Shown piece by piece: positions 20,191-30,871 of a DNA stretch of 64,000 bases. Origin of the DNA: Roseateles sp. (GTDB taxonomy: Bacteria > Pseudomonadota > Gammaproteobacteria > Burkholderiales > Burkholderiaceae_C); contig JAEUPJ010000046.1 of NCBI GenBank assembly GCA_016790285.1, forward strand, positions 1 to 64,000, given 5' to 3'. The notes beneath the pieces are model-generated. The model was given only the letters and a program-made list of their open reading frames with translations, made no database searches and was not told the DNA's origin. How positions within the stretch are numbered: position 1 is the stretch's first letter; each line of letters starts with the position of its first letter. The position numbers and the translations under genes were made by a program.

Positions 20191-21317
20191 TGCAGGCCCT
20201 GGCGCGCATGTTCGCGATCGCGCTGAAGGAAGTGCAGCAGATGCTGCGCGACAAGCTGACGTTCGCGATGGCCGTGGGCGTGCCCATCCTGCAGCTGGTG
20301 CTGTTCGGCTACGCCATCAACACCGACCCCAAGGGGCTGCCGACGGCCGTCGTCGCCCAGGACACGAGCCCCATGGCACGCAGCCTCGTGGCGGCGCTGC
20401 AGACGAGCGGCTACTTCCGCGTCGTGCACACGGGGCTGGCCGAGTCGGCGGGCGACGCGCTGCTGCAGCGCGGCGAGATCCAGTTCCTCGTCGTCGTGCC
20501 CGACGACTTCGGCGCGCGGCTGGTGCGCGGCGAGCGCCCCGCGGTGCTGGTGGCCGTGGACGCGACCGACCCCTCGGCATCGGGCAACGCGATTGCCGCG
20601 CTGAACCAGCTCGGCACCACGGCGCTGGCGCGGGACCTGCGCGGCGCGCTGGCCGCGCAGGCGCCGCGGCCGCTGCCCTTCGAGGTGCGCATCCAGCGCC
20701 GCTACAACCCCGAGGGCCTGACCCGCTACAACATCGTGCCGGGCCTGGTGGGCACCATCCTCACGATGACGATGGTGATGCTCACGGCCCTGGCCATGAC
20801 GCGCGAACGCGAGCGCGGCACGATGGAGAACCTGCTGGCCACGCCGGTGCGCCCCATCGAGGTCATGGTGGGCAAGATCCTGCCTTACGTCGTGCTCGGC
20901 TACGTGCAGCTGGGCGTCATCCTGGGCGCGGCCTTCGTGCTGTTCGACGTGCCCATGGTGGGCAGCGTGCCGCTGCTGCTGGCCATGATCGGCGTGTTCA
21001 TGCTGGCCAACCTGGGCGTGGGGTTCACCTTCTCCACGCTCGCGCGCAACCAGTTGCAGGCGCTGCAGCTGACGTTCTTCTTCTTCCTGCCCTCGATGCT
21101 GCTGTCGGGCTTCATGTTCCCCTTTCGCGGCATGCCGGGCTGGGCGCAGACGCTGGGTGAGGCGCTGCCGCTGACGCACTTCCTGCGCATCGTGCGCGGC
21201 GTCATGCTCAAGGGCTCGGGCGCGGCGGAGCTGGCGCCCGAGCTGTGGCCGATGCTGGCCTTCCTGGCCGTCGCCGGCGGCGTGGCGCTGCTGCGCTACC
21301 GCCAGACGCTGGACTGA
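20190..21317 (+). CDS. ABC-2 type exporter permease (YbhS/YbhR-like)
   Basis: Seen: 375 residues. An N-terminal transmembrane segment (about residues 22-42, FAMAVGVPILQLVLFGYAIN) precedes a large extracytoplasmic domain with DTSPMARSLVAAL and VPDDFGARLVRGERPAVLVAVD. Five C-terminal membrane helices follow, with TRERERGTMENLLATPVRP and PSMLLSGFMFPFRGMP typical of ABC-2 permeases. Only one permease gene is present, so a homodimer is likely (inference). Third gene of the hlyD-ATPase-permease operon; it converges with sppA 7 bp away. Confidence 0.94.
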   Translation: MQALARMFAIALKEVQQMLRDKLTFAMAVGVPILQLVLFGYAINTDPKGLPTAVVAQDTSPMARSLVAALQTSGYFRVVHTGLAESAGDALLQRGEIQFLVVVPDDFGARLVRGERPAVLVAVDATDPSASGNAIAALNQLGTTALARDLRGALAAQAPRPLPFEVRIQRRYNPEGLTRYNIVPGLVGTILTMTMVMLTALAMTRERERGTMENLLATPVRPIEVMVGKILPYVVLGYVQLGVILGAAFVLFDVPMVGSVPLLLAMIGVFMLANLGVGFTFSTLARNQLQALQLTFFFFLPSMLLSGFMFPFRGMPGWAQTLGEALPLTHFLRIVRGVMLKGSGAAELAPELWPMLAFLAVAGGVALLRYRQTLD

Positions 21318-21324
21318 ACGCGCC

Positions 21325-23205
21325 TCACGGCGCCCCGCACAGGCAGTGCACGGCGGCCGCGCGGTCCCACTGGCCGCGGGCGGCGATGCGGGTGATCTCC
21401 TGGATGGCGGCCAGCTCCTCGGCGACCGGCGCGGGCAGCGCGTCCAGGCCCAGCGACTGCCCGACGGCCAAGGCCAGCGGCGGCGCAAGCACGTCGGTCA
21501 GCGAGGCGATCAGACGCTCGCTGCGGCTGAGGTCGCGCTCCACGTAGGCCAGGCGCGGGCGCTCGCCCGCCTTGACCTCGAGCTTGGCGAGCTGCGCGGC
21601 GGTCTGCACGGCGTCGTCGAAGCTGCCCAGGCGGTCGACCAGGCCCCGCTCCTTGGCCTGCGCCCCGGTCCAGATGCGGCCCTGGGCGACGGTGTCGATC
21701 TTCTCCGGCGTGCTCTTGCGCGCCTGGGCGGCCAGGCCGGTGAAGCGGGCGTAGATGTTCTCGACACCCGACTGCACGGCCGCGAGGTAGCGCGGGTCCA
21801 TCGGCCGGCGCGGGTCGTAGGCGCCCGCCAGCCAGCTGGTCGTCACGCCACCAGTGTGCAGCGAGAGCTTGCCCATCAGGCCCTCGGCGGTGGGCAGGAT
21901 GCCGAACACGCCGATGCTGCCGGTGATGGTGCCGGCGTCGGCGATGACGGCGTCGCTGCTCATCGAGATCCAGTAGCCGCCCGAGGCCGCCACGTCGCCC
22001 ATGGACACGACCACCGGCTTGCCGGCCTGGCGCGTGAGCTCCAGCTCGCGGCGCACGATCTCGGAGGCGAAGGCGCTGCCCCCGGGTGAGTTCACGCGCA
22101 GCACGACAGCCTTGATGCCCTCGTCCTCGCGCGCCTTGCGGATCAGCCGCGCGGTGGAGTCGCCGCCGATGCGGCCCGGGCCGGCGTCACCGTCGACGAT
22201 CTCGCCCTCGGCGACGACGATGCCGACGCCCGGCTGCAGCTTGTTGGGCGCACCCGCGTCCTTCACGTAGGCCATGTACTGGCCGAGCGACACCTGGCGA
22301 AAGCTCTTGCTCTCCTCGTCCTTGGCGCCCTTGGCGATGAGCAGCTCACGCATCTGATCGCGCGTCTTGAGGCCGTCCACGAGCTTGGCCTGCAGCGCCA
22401 TCTGCGCGGTGTCGCCCTTGACCGCGGCCAGCAGCTGCGGGATCTGGTCGATGCTGCGGGCGATGCTGCCGGCCTCGAGCTTGCGCGCCGTCTCGACCGT
22501 CGTCGTGAAGCCGCGCCAGAGCTCGCCATAGACCAGGCCCTCGGCCTCCACCGTCGCGGGGCTCGGGCCGGTGGCGGTGTAGGGCTCCGCAAAGCTCTTG
22601 TAGGTGCCGACCTTGGCGACATGGGCCGTCACGCCCAGGCGCTCCATCGCGTCCTTGTAGTAGGTACGCCAGCGGCCGAAGCCCTCCAGCATCACCATGC
22701 CCATCGGGTGGAGGTAGACCTCGTTGGCCTGGGCGGCCAGGAAGTAGCCGCGCTGGCTGTAGCTGTCGGCATAGGCCAGCACCGGCTTGCCGCTCTTCTT
22801 GAAGCGCTGCAGCGCGGCACTGACCTCGTGCAGGCCCGCCAGGCCCGCGCCCTGCAGGTTCTCCACGTCCAGCAGCACGGCGCCGACCTTGTCGTCACGG
22901 GCTGCCTGGTCGAGCGCGGCGAGCACGTCGCGCAGGCGCGTCTGCTTGGGCGTGCCGCGGCCCTGGGCCTGGGCCATGAGCTGCTCGCGCGGGCTGCCCG
23001 AGAACTGCTCGACGAGGCTGCCGTCGAGCTTGAGCACGAGGGTCGTCTTGTCGGCCAGGGGCTTGGGGCCGCGGGTGAACAGCGCCGTCACCAGGATGAT
23101 GAGCAGCACCAGCACGACCAGGTTCATCAACGCGCGGCGTGTGCCGTCCAGCAGCCACCAGGCCTTGGAGAACAACCAGCCAATGGCTGAAAACAGAGAC
23201 TTCAT
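21325..23205 (-). CDS. sppA: Signal peptide peptidase SppA, long (67K) type
   Basis: Membrane-anchored serine protease that degrades cleaved signal peptides. Seen: 626 residues; N-terminal membrane anchor (about residues 27-44, [17 protein letters not shown]); duplicated peptidase S49 halves. The catalytic dyad of the 67K class is visible: Lys203 in [11 protein letters not shown] and Ser408 in [11 protein letters not shown]. Length matches the long proteobacterial form, in which the N-terminal half supplies Lys and the C-terminal half supplies Ser. Monocistronic. Confidence 0.95.
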   Translation of the reverse strand: MKSLFSAIGWLFSKAWWLLDGTRRALMNLVVLVLLIILVTALFTRGPKPLADKTTLVLKLDGSLVEQFSGSPREQLMAQAQGRGTPKQTRLRDVLAALDQAARDDKVGAVLLDVENLQGAGLAGLHEVSAALQRFKKSGKPVLAYADSYSQRGYFLAAQANEVYLHPMGMVMLEGFGRWRTYYKDAMERLGVTAHVAKVGTYKSFAEPYTATGPSPATVEAEGLVYGELWRGFTTTVETARKLEAGSIARSIDQIPQLLAAVKGDTAQMALQAKLVDGLKTRDQMRELLIAKGAKDEESKSFRQVSLGQYMAYVKDAGAPNKLQPGVGIVVAEGEIVDGDAGPGRIGGDSTARLIRKAREDEGIKAVVLRVNSPGGSAFASEIVRRELELTRQAGKPVVVSMGDVAASGGYWISMSSDAVIADAGTITGSIGVFGILPTAEGLMGKLSLHTGGVTTSWLAGAYDPRRPMDPRYLAAVQSGVENIYARFTGLAAQARKSTPEKIDTVAQGRIWTGAQAKERGLVDRLGSFDDAVQTAAQLAKLEVKAGERPRLAYVERDLSRSERLIASLTDVLAPPLALAVGQSLGLDALPAPVAEELAAIQEITRIAARGQWDRAAAVHCLCGAP

Positions 23206-23289
23206 GGGAGGCGACCTTGAGGATTCGTGCCGGACATTGTGGGGGGATTGGGGCTTAGCATCCGCCAGTCACGGTATTGAGGACGCCCC

Positions 23290-24942
23290 ATGCTTGCCTG
23301 GCCCGGCTGGACGAGACGCATCAACGAGCACTTCCCCCTGCGCTACTTCACGTGGATGCTGTGCGGCTTCCTCGCGCTGTTCTTCGCCATCACCTGGACG
23401 GCGGGCCTCACGCACGGGGTGCTCGTCCTGATCTTCCTGGCCCTCACCGTGCAGGGCCTGCTCGACTCCCGCCAGCAACGCCACTCCATCCTGCGCAACT
23501 ACCCCGTCATCGGGCATCTGCGCTTCCTGCTGGAGTTCATCCGCCCGGAGATCCGCCAGTACTTCGTGGAAGGCGACAACGACGCCGCGCCCTTCTCGCG
23601 CGCACAGCGCTCCATCGTCTACCAGCGCGCCAAGGGCGAGCCCGACCAGCGCCCCTTCGGCACGCAGCTGGACACCGGTGCGCGCGGCTACGAGTGGATC
23701 AACCACTCGCTCGCGCCGACTCATCTCACGAGCCACGACTTCCGCATCACCATCGGCGCAGGCCGTGCCCAGCCCTATTCGGCCAGCGTCTTCAACATCT
23801 CGGCCATGAGCTTCGGCGCGCTGAGCGCCAACGCCATCCTGGCGCTGAACAAGGGCGCCAAGACCGGCGGCTTCGCGCATGACACCGGCGAGGGCTCGAT
23901 CAGCGTGCACCACCGCGTGCACGGCGGCGACTTGATCTGGGAGATTGGCTCGGGTTATTTCGGCTGCCGCAACGACGACGGCAGCTTCAGCCCCGAGAAG
24001 TTCGAGGCCGGCGCCCGCGACCCGCAGGTGAAGATGATCGAGCTCAAGCTCAGCCAGGGCGCCAAGCCAGGCCACGGCGGCGTGCTGCCGGGCCCCAAGG
24101 TGACCGAGGAGATCGCGGCCGCGCGCGGCGTGCCGGTCGGCCAGGACTGCATCTCGCCGGCGCGGCACAGCGCCTTCTCCACACCCGTCGAGATGATGCA
24201 GTTCATCGAGCAGCTGCGCACCCTCTCGGGCGGCAAGCCCACAGGCTTCAAGCTCTGCATCGGCCACCCCTGGGAGTGGTTCGCGCTGTGCAAGGCGATG
24301 CTGGAGACGGGCATCACGCCCGACTTCATCGTGGTCGATGGCGCCGAGGGCGGCACGGGAGCCGCGCCGCTGGAGTTCACCAACTACGTCGGCGCCCCGC
24401 TGCAGGAAGGCCTGCTGCTGGTGCACAACACCCTGATCGGCCTGAACCTGCGCGACAAGATCAAGCTCGGCTGCGCCGGCAAGGTGACGACGGCCTTCGA
24501 CATCGTGCGGCTCATGGCCCTGGGTGCCGACTGGTGCAATTCGGCGCGCGGCTTCATGTTCGCGCTCGGCTGCATCCAGGCCCAGGCCTGCCACACCGGG
24601 CACTGCCCCACCGGCGTGACGACGCAGGACCCCAGCCGCCAGCGCGCGCTCTTCGTGCCCGACAAGGCCCAGCGCGTGGCCAACTTCCACCAGAACACGC
24701 TCAAGGCGCTGAAGGAGCTCGTCGAGGCCGCGGGGCTGTGCCACCCGCAGGAGATCACGGCCCAGCACATCGTGCACCGGCTGGACAAGCACGAGGTGCG
24801 GCTGCTGGCCAACCTGCTGCCTTTCGTCGAACCCGGCGCGGTGCTGCGCGGCGAGGTGCCGCACAACACCTTCCGCATCTACTGGCCGCTGGCCAGTGCG
24901 CACAGCTTCGCGCCCCAGGGCAGCATCGAGCGCATGCACTGA
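23290..24942 (+). CDS. FMN-binding glutamate synthase-family protein, membrane-anchored
   Basis: Seen: 550 residues. Two hydrophobic segments lie at the N-terminus (about residues 20-57), then a GltB-like central (FMN/3Fe-4S) domain: FNISAMSFGALS, KPGHGGVLPG, DGAEGGTGAAPLEF, and the cluster-binding LGCIQAQACHTGHCPTGV. Known: stand-alone proteins of this type lack the glutaminase domain of glutamate synthase, and their substrate is unclear. The membrane segments suggest electron exchange with the respiratory chain (inference). Monocistronic. Confidence 0.92.
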   Translation: MLAWPGWTRRINEHFPLRYFTWMLCGFLALFFAITWTAGLTHGVLVLIFLALTVQGLLDSRQQRHSILRNYPVIGHLRFLLEFIRPEIRQYFVEGDNDAAPFSRAQRSIVYQRAKGEPDQRPFGTQLDTGARGYEWINHSLAPTHLTSHDFRITIGAGRAQPYSASVFNISAMSFGALSANAILALNKGAKTGGFAHDTGEGSISVHHRVHGGDLIWEIGSGYFGCRNDDGSFSPEKFEAGARDPQVKMIELKLSQGAKPGHGGVLPGPKVTEEIAAARGVPVGQDCISPARHSAFSTPVEMMQFIEQLRTLSGGKPTGFKLCIGHPWEWFALCKAMLETGITPDFIVVDGAEGGTGAAPLEFTNYVGAPLQEGLLLVHNTLIGLNLRDKIKLGCAGKVTTAFDIVRLMALGADWCNSARGFMFALGCIQAQACHTGHCPTGVTTQDPSRQRALFVPDKAQRVANFHQNTLKALKELVEAAGLCHPQEITAQHIVHRLDKHEVRLLANLLPFVEPGAVLRGEVPHNTFRIYWPLASAHSFAPQGSIERMH

Positions 24943-25096
24943 ACGGTGCCGTTCGCGCGCCTGCCCGAGGGCGCGACCGAAAACCACCCCGGGTCACGGG
25001 GGCCCTGTGAACCGCCCGGCTGCGGGGGGTGAAGGCTGCAAGTTAGGGGGAAGCGGCCTGAAGCGCGCACAATGCGGGCCGTTGTTCGCCGCCGCC

Positions 25097-25744
25097 ATGC
25101 CCACCGTCTACCTCCTCCGTCTCAACGAGACCACGCTCCAGCGCACGCGCTCCCAGCTGCTGCAGGCCAAGGGGGTGGAGCTGGCCGGGAGCAGCCATGT
25201 GCTGGCCGACGGCCTGGCGGAGATCGCCACGCTGGCGCCGGACATCGTCGCGAGCGACCTGCGACTGGTGGACGCGCATGCCATGCGCGTGGCCCATGAA
25301 CTGGGGCGGCTGCCGGTGCGCCCGCAGCTGCTGCTGCTGACCCCCACCGCCGATGACCTGCAGCTGTTCGCCGCGCTGAGCGCCGGGGCCAATGCCTATC
25401 ACGTGGATGACGGCAGCGGAGCCGGCCTCGTGGAGGCGCTCACCCGGCTGCACGATCGCCGCGCCATGCTCAGCCCGCAGCTCGCGCGCCAGGCCCTCGC
25501 GGCCTTCGGCATCGAGCGCAGCCCGATCGCCACGGCGCGCCAGCCCGCAGCACCGCTGGATGCCAGCCCCGCTGGCCGCCAGATCGAGCAGGCGAGCCGC
25601 CATCTGCTGACGCTGCTGGCCCAGGGCCTGCTGCTGCCCGAGATCGCCACGCTCTGGAAGCTCGAGGCCGCCGAGATCGAACGCCGAGTGTGGCGCCTCG
25701 TGCGGCTGCTGCACGTGCGCTCGCGCGAGCTGCTGATCGCCTGA
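25097..25744 (+). CDS. Orphan response-regulator-like protein (receiver-like domain plus C-terminal HTH-like helices)
   Basis: Seen: 215 residues. The N-terminal 115 follow the receiver pattern: VYLLRLNETTLQRTRSQL, and PDIVASDLRLVDAHAM with a candidate phospho-Asp54. LLLLTPTADDLQLFAALSAGANAYHV matches the region of the conserved Thr/Ser and the AGAxGY turn; Lys is absent from the usual alpha5 position. The C-terminal 60 residues (LLTLLAQGLLLPEIATLWKLE) resemble a NarL/LuxR-type helix-turn-helix, but divergent. No sensor kinase adjoins it. The start ATG is preceded by GTTCGCCGCCGCC with no clear ribosome site. Confidence 0.7.
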   Translation: MPTVYLLRLNETTLQRTRSQLLQAKGVELAGSSHVLADGLAEIATLAPDIVASDLRLVDAHAMRVAHELGRLPVRPQLLLLTPTADDLQLFAALSAGANAYHVDDGSGAGLVEALTRLHDRRAMLSPQLARQALAAFGIERSPIATARQPAAPLDASPAGRQIEQASRHLLTLLAQGLLLPEIATLWKLEAAEIERRVWRLVRLLHVRSRELLIA

Positions 25745-25754
25745 AAGGCCGACA

Positions 25755-25770
25755 GCCGCCCCGAGGCGGC
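25755..25770. terminator. Hairpin between convergent genes
   Basis: GCCGCC (25755-25760), a CCGA loop, and GGCGGC (25765-25770) form a perfect 6-bp stem in the 32-bp gap between the response-regulator-like gene and the convergent GST gene. No T-run follows in either direction. Confidence 0.35.
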
Positions 25771-25776
25771 CGCCGC

Positions 25777-26409
25777 TCAGGCGGTGGGCACGGTGTCGAT
25801 GAAGCTCTGGCGCTGCGAGAGCTTGTCCATGTGGCGCGCCAGGTTCGGGTGCGTCTCACGCCAGTTGATCTCGGGGAAGCGGAACTCCAGCCAGCCCAGC
25901 GCACAACCGACCGCGATGTCGGCCAGGGAGAAATGGTTGCCCGAGCACCAGGGCTTGTCGCCCAGGCCCTGGCTCATCGCCGCGAGTGCCGCCGTGACCT
26001 TGGTGAGGTGGCGATCGATCCACGCGGGGCTGCGCTGCTCGGGCGGGCGGTGCGCCCAAGTGCGCTCCAGGCGCACGAGGATGGCCGCATCGACGATGCC
26101 ATCGGCCAGCGCCTCCCAGGTGCGCACCTCGCAGCGCTCACGGCCCCGCTCGGGGATGAGCTTGCCCACGGGCGAGAGCGTGTCCACGTACTCCACGATC
26201 ACGCGGGAGTCGAACACCGCGCCGGTGATGGAGTCCTGGCCTTCCATGACCAGGCAGGGCACCTTGCCCAGCGGGTTCATCTTCAGGATGGCATCACTGC
26301 CCCAGACGTCCTCGAGCACCAGCTGGTAGTCGAGCTTCTTCTCGGCCATCACGATGCGCACCTTGCGCACGTAAGGGCTGGTGAGAGATCCGATCAACTT
26401 CATCGTCAT
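25777..26409 (-). CDS. Glutathione S-transferase family protein
   Basis: Seen: 210 residues. A thioredoxin-like N-terminal domain has MKLIGSLTSPYVRKVRIVM (active-site Ser/Tyr region near residues 9-13), NPLGKVPCLV (cis-Pro) and a FDSRVIVEYVD glutathione-binding SR motif. An all-helical C-terminal domain contains FSLADIAVGCALGWLEFRFP. The start is ATG 26409 (MTMKL) or the second ATG two codons later. Known: this class is close to YfcF/beta-like bacterial GSTs. The substrate is unknown. Upstream, 26410-26616 (207 bp) shows no gene. Confidence 0.9.
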   Translation of the reverse strand: MTMKLIGSLTSPYVRKVRIVMAEKKLDYQLVLEDVWGSDAILKMNPLGKVPCLVMEGQDSITGAVFDSRVIVEYVDTLSPVGKLIPERGRERCEVRTWEALADGIVDAAILVRLERTWAHRPPEQRSPAWIDRHLTKVTAALAAMSQGLGDKPWCSGNHFSLADIAVGCALGWLEFRFPEINWRETHPNLARHMDKLSQRQSFIDTVPTA

Positions 26410-26616
26410 AAAGGCGGCAAGGGGGTCACAGGTCGAAACGATTCTAGCCAGCGCCCCCCTGCCCTCCGGGCGTGAATAGGCCCTGTCGGCTGCGGTACAC
26501 AGCCACCTCAAGCGGGGCTTGCCAGCCATGGCGGCAGCCTGCACAGTCCTTGCGCTCACACACTGGCGCCGTCCCCGGAAGCCGGTACAAGAAGACAGAA
26601 ATCCCAGGGAGAGAAG

Positions 26617-27828
26617 ATGGAGATGGTCGTGGCCGCGGACCCGATGCCCGCGGCGGCGCCCGTGCCGGCGCCGCAAGCGCCGGCCTGGCGCGAGCTGCCG
26701 CTGCGGTTCACCGGCAGCGGCGTGGAATACCTGCGCATCTGGCTGCTGCACCTGCTGCTCATCGTCGTCACGCTGGGCTTGTACCTGCCCTTTGCCAAGG
26801 CGCGCCGGCTTCGCTACCTGCAGGCCAACACCTGGGTCGACGGCGACGCCCTCGGCTTCCACGGCGACCCGCGCACCATGTTCCGCGGCTTCATGGTGCT
26901 CGTGGCCCTGTTCGGCGTGTATGCGGTGGGCGGGCGCTTCGCGCCGCTGGCGGGGTACGTCGCCTTCCTCGGCCTGTGCGTGCTATGGCCGGCGCTGTGG
27001 CGGGCGGGCCAGCAGTTCCGACTGGCCAACACCTCGTGGCGCGGCCTGCGCCTGGCGTTCCGCGGCGACCTCGGGGACGCCTACGCGGCCTTCGGCGTCG
27101 TGATCTGGCCGCTCGTGGTCATGGTCGGCGTGCAACGCGTGGCGGCCGACATCGTCACCGGGCGCGTGGCCGTCAGCGCACGTTGGGTCGAGGGCGTGGC
27201 CACGGCCATCGTGGCGGTCGGCGGCATCGGCACGCTGTTGTACGTGGGGCTGCTGCCGCTGGCACTGGCCAAGGTCAAGCGCTACCAGCACAACCACTAC
27301 CAGATCGCCGGCCAGCGCACGCAGCTGCAAGTCAAGACGCGCCGCTTCTATGCGCTGGCGGCCAGCACGGCGGCGTGGGTCGTCGTGCCGTTGCTGCTGC
27401 TGGGCGCCCTGCTGATGGTGCCCGCGGTTCGCGGCCTGTTCGAGTCGCGCCAGACCCTGGGGCTGGCCATCATGGGCGGCGTGCTGGCGGCCTATCTGCT
27501 GGGCTTCATGCTGGTCGTGCCCTACTTCCACGCCCGGCTGCAGAACCTCGTGTGGAACCACACCGCCTCCGAGCAGCTGCGCTTGTCCAGCGCGCTGCGC
27601 TTTCGCGACCTCGCCTGGATGACCACGAAGAACTGGGTCTTCACCCTTCTGACCCTGGGGCTGTACCGGCCCTTCGCCGTCATCAACACCTGCCGGCTGC
27701 GCGTGCAGGCCCTGCGCATCGAGGTATGCGGCTCGCTGGACGGCTGGGACGGTCGCGACAGCGCCGCCTATGCCGATGCGGCGGGCGAAGCCGCGGGCGA
27801 CTTCTTCGGCATCGACGTCGGCCTATGA
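26617..27828 (+). CDS. DUF898 (YjgN-family) multi-pass membrane protein
   Basis: Seen: 403 residues. About six or more membrane helices are arranged as two similar halves. The family hallmark segments are LPLRFTGSGVEYLRIW, LPFAKARRLRYLQANTW and, near the end, TLGLYRPFAVINTCRLRVQALRIE. Function is not established for the family. A purine-rich site (GGGAGAGAAG) precedes the ATG. It overlaps the M48 metallopeptidase gene by 4 bp, a pairing that suggests a joint inner-membrane role. Confidence 0.9.
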   Translation: MEMVVAADPMPAAAPVPAPQAPAWRELPLRFTGSGVEYLRIWLLHLLLIVVTLGLYLPFAKARRLRYLQANTWVDGDALGFHGDPRTMFRGFMVLVALFGVYAVGGRFAPLAGYVAFLGLCVLWPALWRAGQQFRLANTSWRGLRLAFRGDLGDAYAAFGVVIWPLVVMVGVQRVAADIVTGRVAVSARWVEGVATAIVAVGGIGTLLYVGLLPLALAKVKRYQHNHYQIAGQRTQLQVKTRRFYALAASTAAWVVVPLLLLGALLMVPAVRGLFESRQTLGLAIMGGVLAAYLLGFMLVVPYFHARLQNLVWNHTASEQLRLSSALRFRDLAWMTTKNWVFTLLTLGLYRPFAVINTCRLRVQALRIEVCGSLDGWDGRDSAAYADAAGEAAGDFFGIDVGL

Positions 27829-28880
27829 GCACCCTGAACAACACCGAGCTGGCCGTGCAGTGGTTCGACGGCGTACACCCCGTCGCCCGCGCGGCCACGA
27901 TCCGGCTCGAAGGCCGGCACCTCACCCTGCAGCCGGCGGACGGCACCGCCGCGCAGGACTACCCCGCCACGCGCCTGCGCTGGCCCGAGCCGTTGCGCCA
28001 CGCGCAGCGGCAGCTCCTGCTGCCTGACGGCGGCGTGCTGGCGTGCGGCGATGCCCAGGCCTTCGACGCCTGGCTGACGGGCAGTGGTCGCAGCCATGGC
28101 GTCATCGCGCGCTGGCAACAGAGCACCGCGCTGGCGTTCCTCACGCTCGCGCTGCTGGTGGGCGTGCTGTTCGCGGGCTGGCGCTGGGGCGTGCCCGTCG
28201 CGGCCGACACCACCGTGCGCTTCCTGCCCGAAGCCGTGGACGAGCGCGTGGGACAGCAGGTGCTGCGCGAGCTGGACAGCCACTGGCTGCGGCCGAGCCG
28301 CCTGACCTGGGCGCAGCGTCGGGCCGTGTTCGACCACTTCGCCGACGCCGTCGACACCGCGCTGGACCGCCGCGCGCTGCCGCGCCTGACGCACTTCGAC
28401 CTGCAGTTCCGCCAGGGCGGCGGCCCCTTCGGCGCCAACGCGCTGGCCCTGCCGGGCGGCACCATCATCGTCACCGACGAGCTGGTGGAGCTGCTGCAGG
28501 ACCAGCCCCAGGCCCTTGTCGGCGTGCTCGGTCACGAGCTGGGCCACCTCAAGCACCGCCACGGCATGCGGCTGACCCTGCGCGCCAGCGCCGCGGGCCT
28601 GGCCACCGGCGCGCTGATCGGCGACTTCTCCATCGCCTTGGCCACCGCCCCGGCCATGCTGGCCCAGCGCAGCTACTCGCGCGAGTTCGAGCGCGAGGCC
28701 GACGACTACGCACGCACGCTGCTGCGCGGCGCCGGCATCGACCCGGCGGTGATGGTCGGCTTCTTCGAACGCCTTCAGCAGCAGCGCGGCACCGATGAGC
28801 ACAGTGCCCAGGGGGCCTTCGCGGCTGCTTTTTCGAGCCATCCGGCCGACGAAGAGCGAAAAGCCTTCTTCAAAAAATAG
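27825..28880 (+). CDS. M48-family membrane metallopeptidase
   Basis: Seen: 351 residues. An N-terminal domain of about 90 residues begins with NTELAVQWFDGVHPVARAAT. One membrane helix follows (about residues 100-120), then an M48 protease domain with zinc motif HELGH (His237, Glu238, His241) and the downstream EFEREADDYA supplying the third ligand. It ends with SSHPADEERKAFF, also typical of M48 proteins. Known: M48 family members include membrane-protein quality-control proteases. Coupled to the DUF898 gene. The start codon overlaps that gene's stop. Confidence 0.92.
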   Translation: MSTLNNTELAVQWFDGVHPVARAATIRLEGRHLTLQPADGTAAQDYPATRLRWPEPLRHAQRQLLLPDGGVLACGDAQAFDAWLTGSGRSHGVIARWQQSTALAFLTLALLVGVLFAGWRWGVPVAADTTVRFLPEAVDERVGQQVLRELDSHWLRPSRLTWAQRRAVFDHFADAVDTALDRRALPRLTHFDLQFRQGGGPFGANALALPGGTIIVTDELVELLQDQPQALVGVLGHELGHLKHRHGMRLTLRASAAGLATGALIGDFSIALATAPAMLAQRSYSREFEREADDYARTLLRGAGIDPAVMVGFFERLQQQRGTDEHSAQGAFAAAFSSHPADEERKAFFKK

Positions 28881-30290
<1,410 letters not shown>

Positions 30291-30292
30291 CG

Positions 30293-30802
30293 CTACAGCG
30301 CCAGGCGGAACACGCGCGAGGGCTCGGTGTAGCCCTCCAGCATCTCCTGGCCCTGCTCCACGAAACCCAGCTTGCCCAGCAGCGCCACGCTGGGCGGGTT
30401 GTCCACGGCCGTGATGGCCATCAGCGTGCGCCAGCCGAGCGCGTCACGCGCGTGCGCCACGCAGCCGCGCGCCGCCTCCAGCGCGTAGCCGCGGCCCTCG
30501 TGCTCGGCCAGCAGCGCGTAGCCGAGGTCGGGCTCCGGCAGCGCCGGCCGCTTGAAGAGGCCGCACATGCCGACGAGCTCGCCGTCGTCGCGCCGCTGCA
30601 CGGCCCAGAAGCCGTGACCGAGTTCGCGGTAGGCCTTGAAGAGCCGGCCTTCGGCCCAGGCCAGCGCGTCCTCGACGCTGCGCACGCCGGGGTCGTTGAT
30701 GTTGCGGATCCAGCCGGGCTCGTTGACGAGGCGCAGCAGGAAGGGGGCGTCAAGCGGTGTGAATTCACGCAGCGACAGCCGTTCGGTGCAGAGGATTTGC
30801 AT
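30293..30802 (-). CDS. GNAT-family N-acetyltransferase (RimJ/RimL-like)
   Basis: Seen: 169 residues from an ATG at 30802 (MQILCTERLSLREF, the usual RimJ-like N-terminus). Acetyl-CoA binding region LLAEHEGRGYALEAARG, then ITAVDNPPSVALLGKLGFVEQG. The acceptor is unknown; relatives modify N-terminal or small-molecule amines. It is divergent from the PAS-GGDEF-EAL gene, with a 69-bp shared upstream gap. Confidence 0.9.
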   Translation of the reverse strand: MQILCTERLSLREFTPLDAPFLLRLVNEPGWIRNINDPGVRSVEDALAWAEGRLFKAYRELGHGFWAVQRRDDGELVGMCGLFKRPALPEPDLGYALLAEHEGRGYALEAARGCVAHARDALGWRTLMAITAVDNPPSVALLGKLGFVEQGQEMLEGYTEPSRVFRLAL

Positions 30803-30871
30803 GAGACCAGACAATACCCGGTCACGCTCCGCTCCCTGCCCGACACCCGATTGAACACTGCCTGACCGCCG

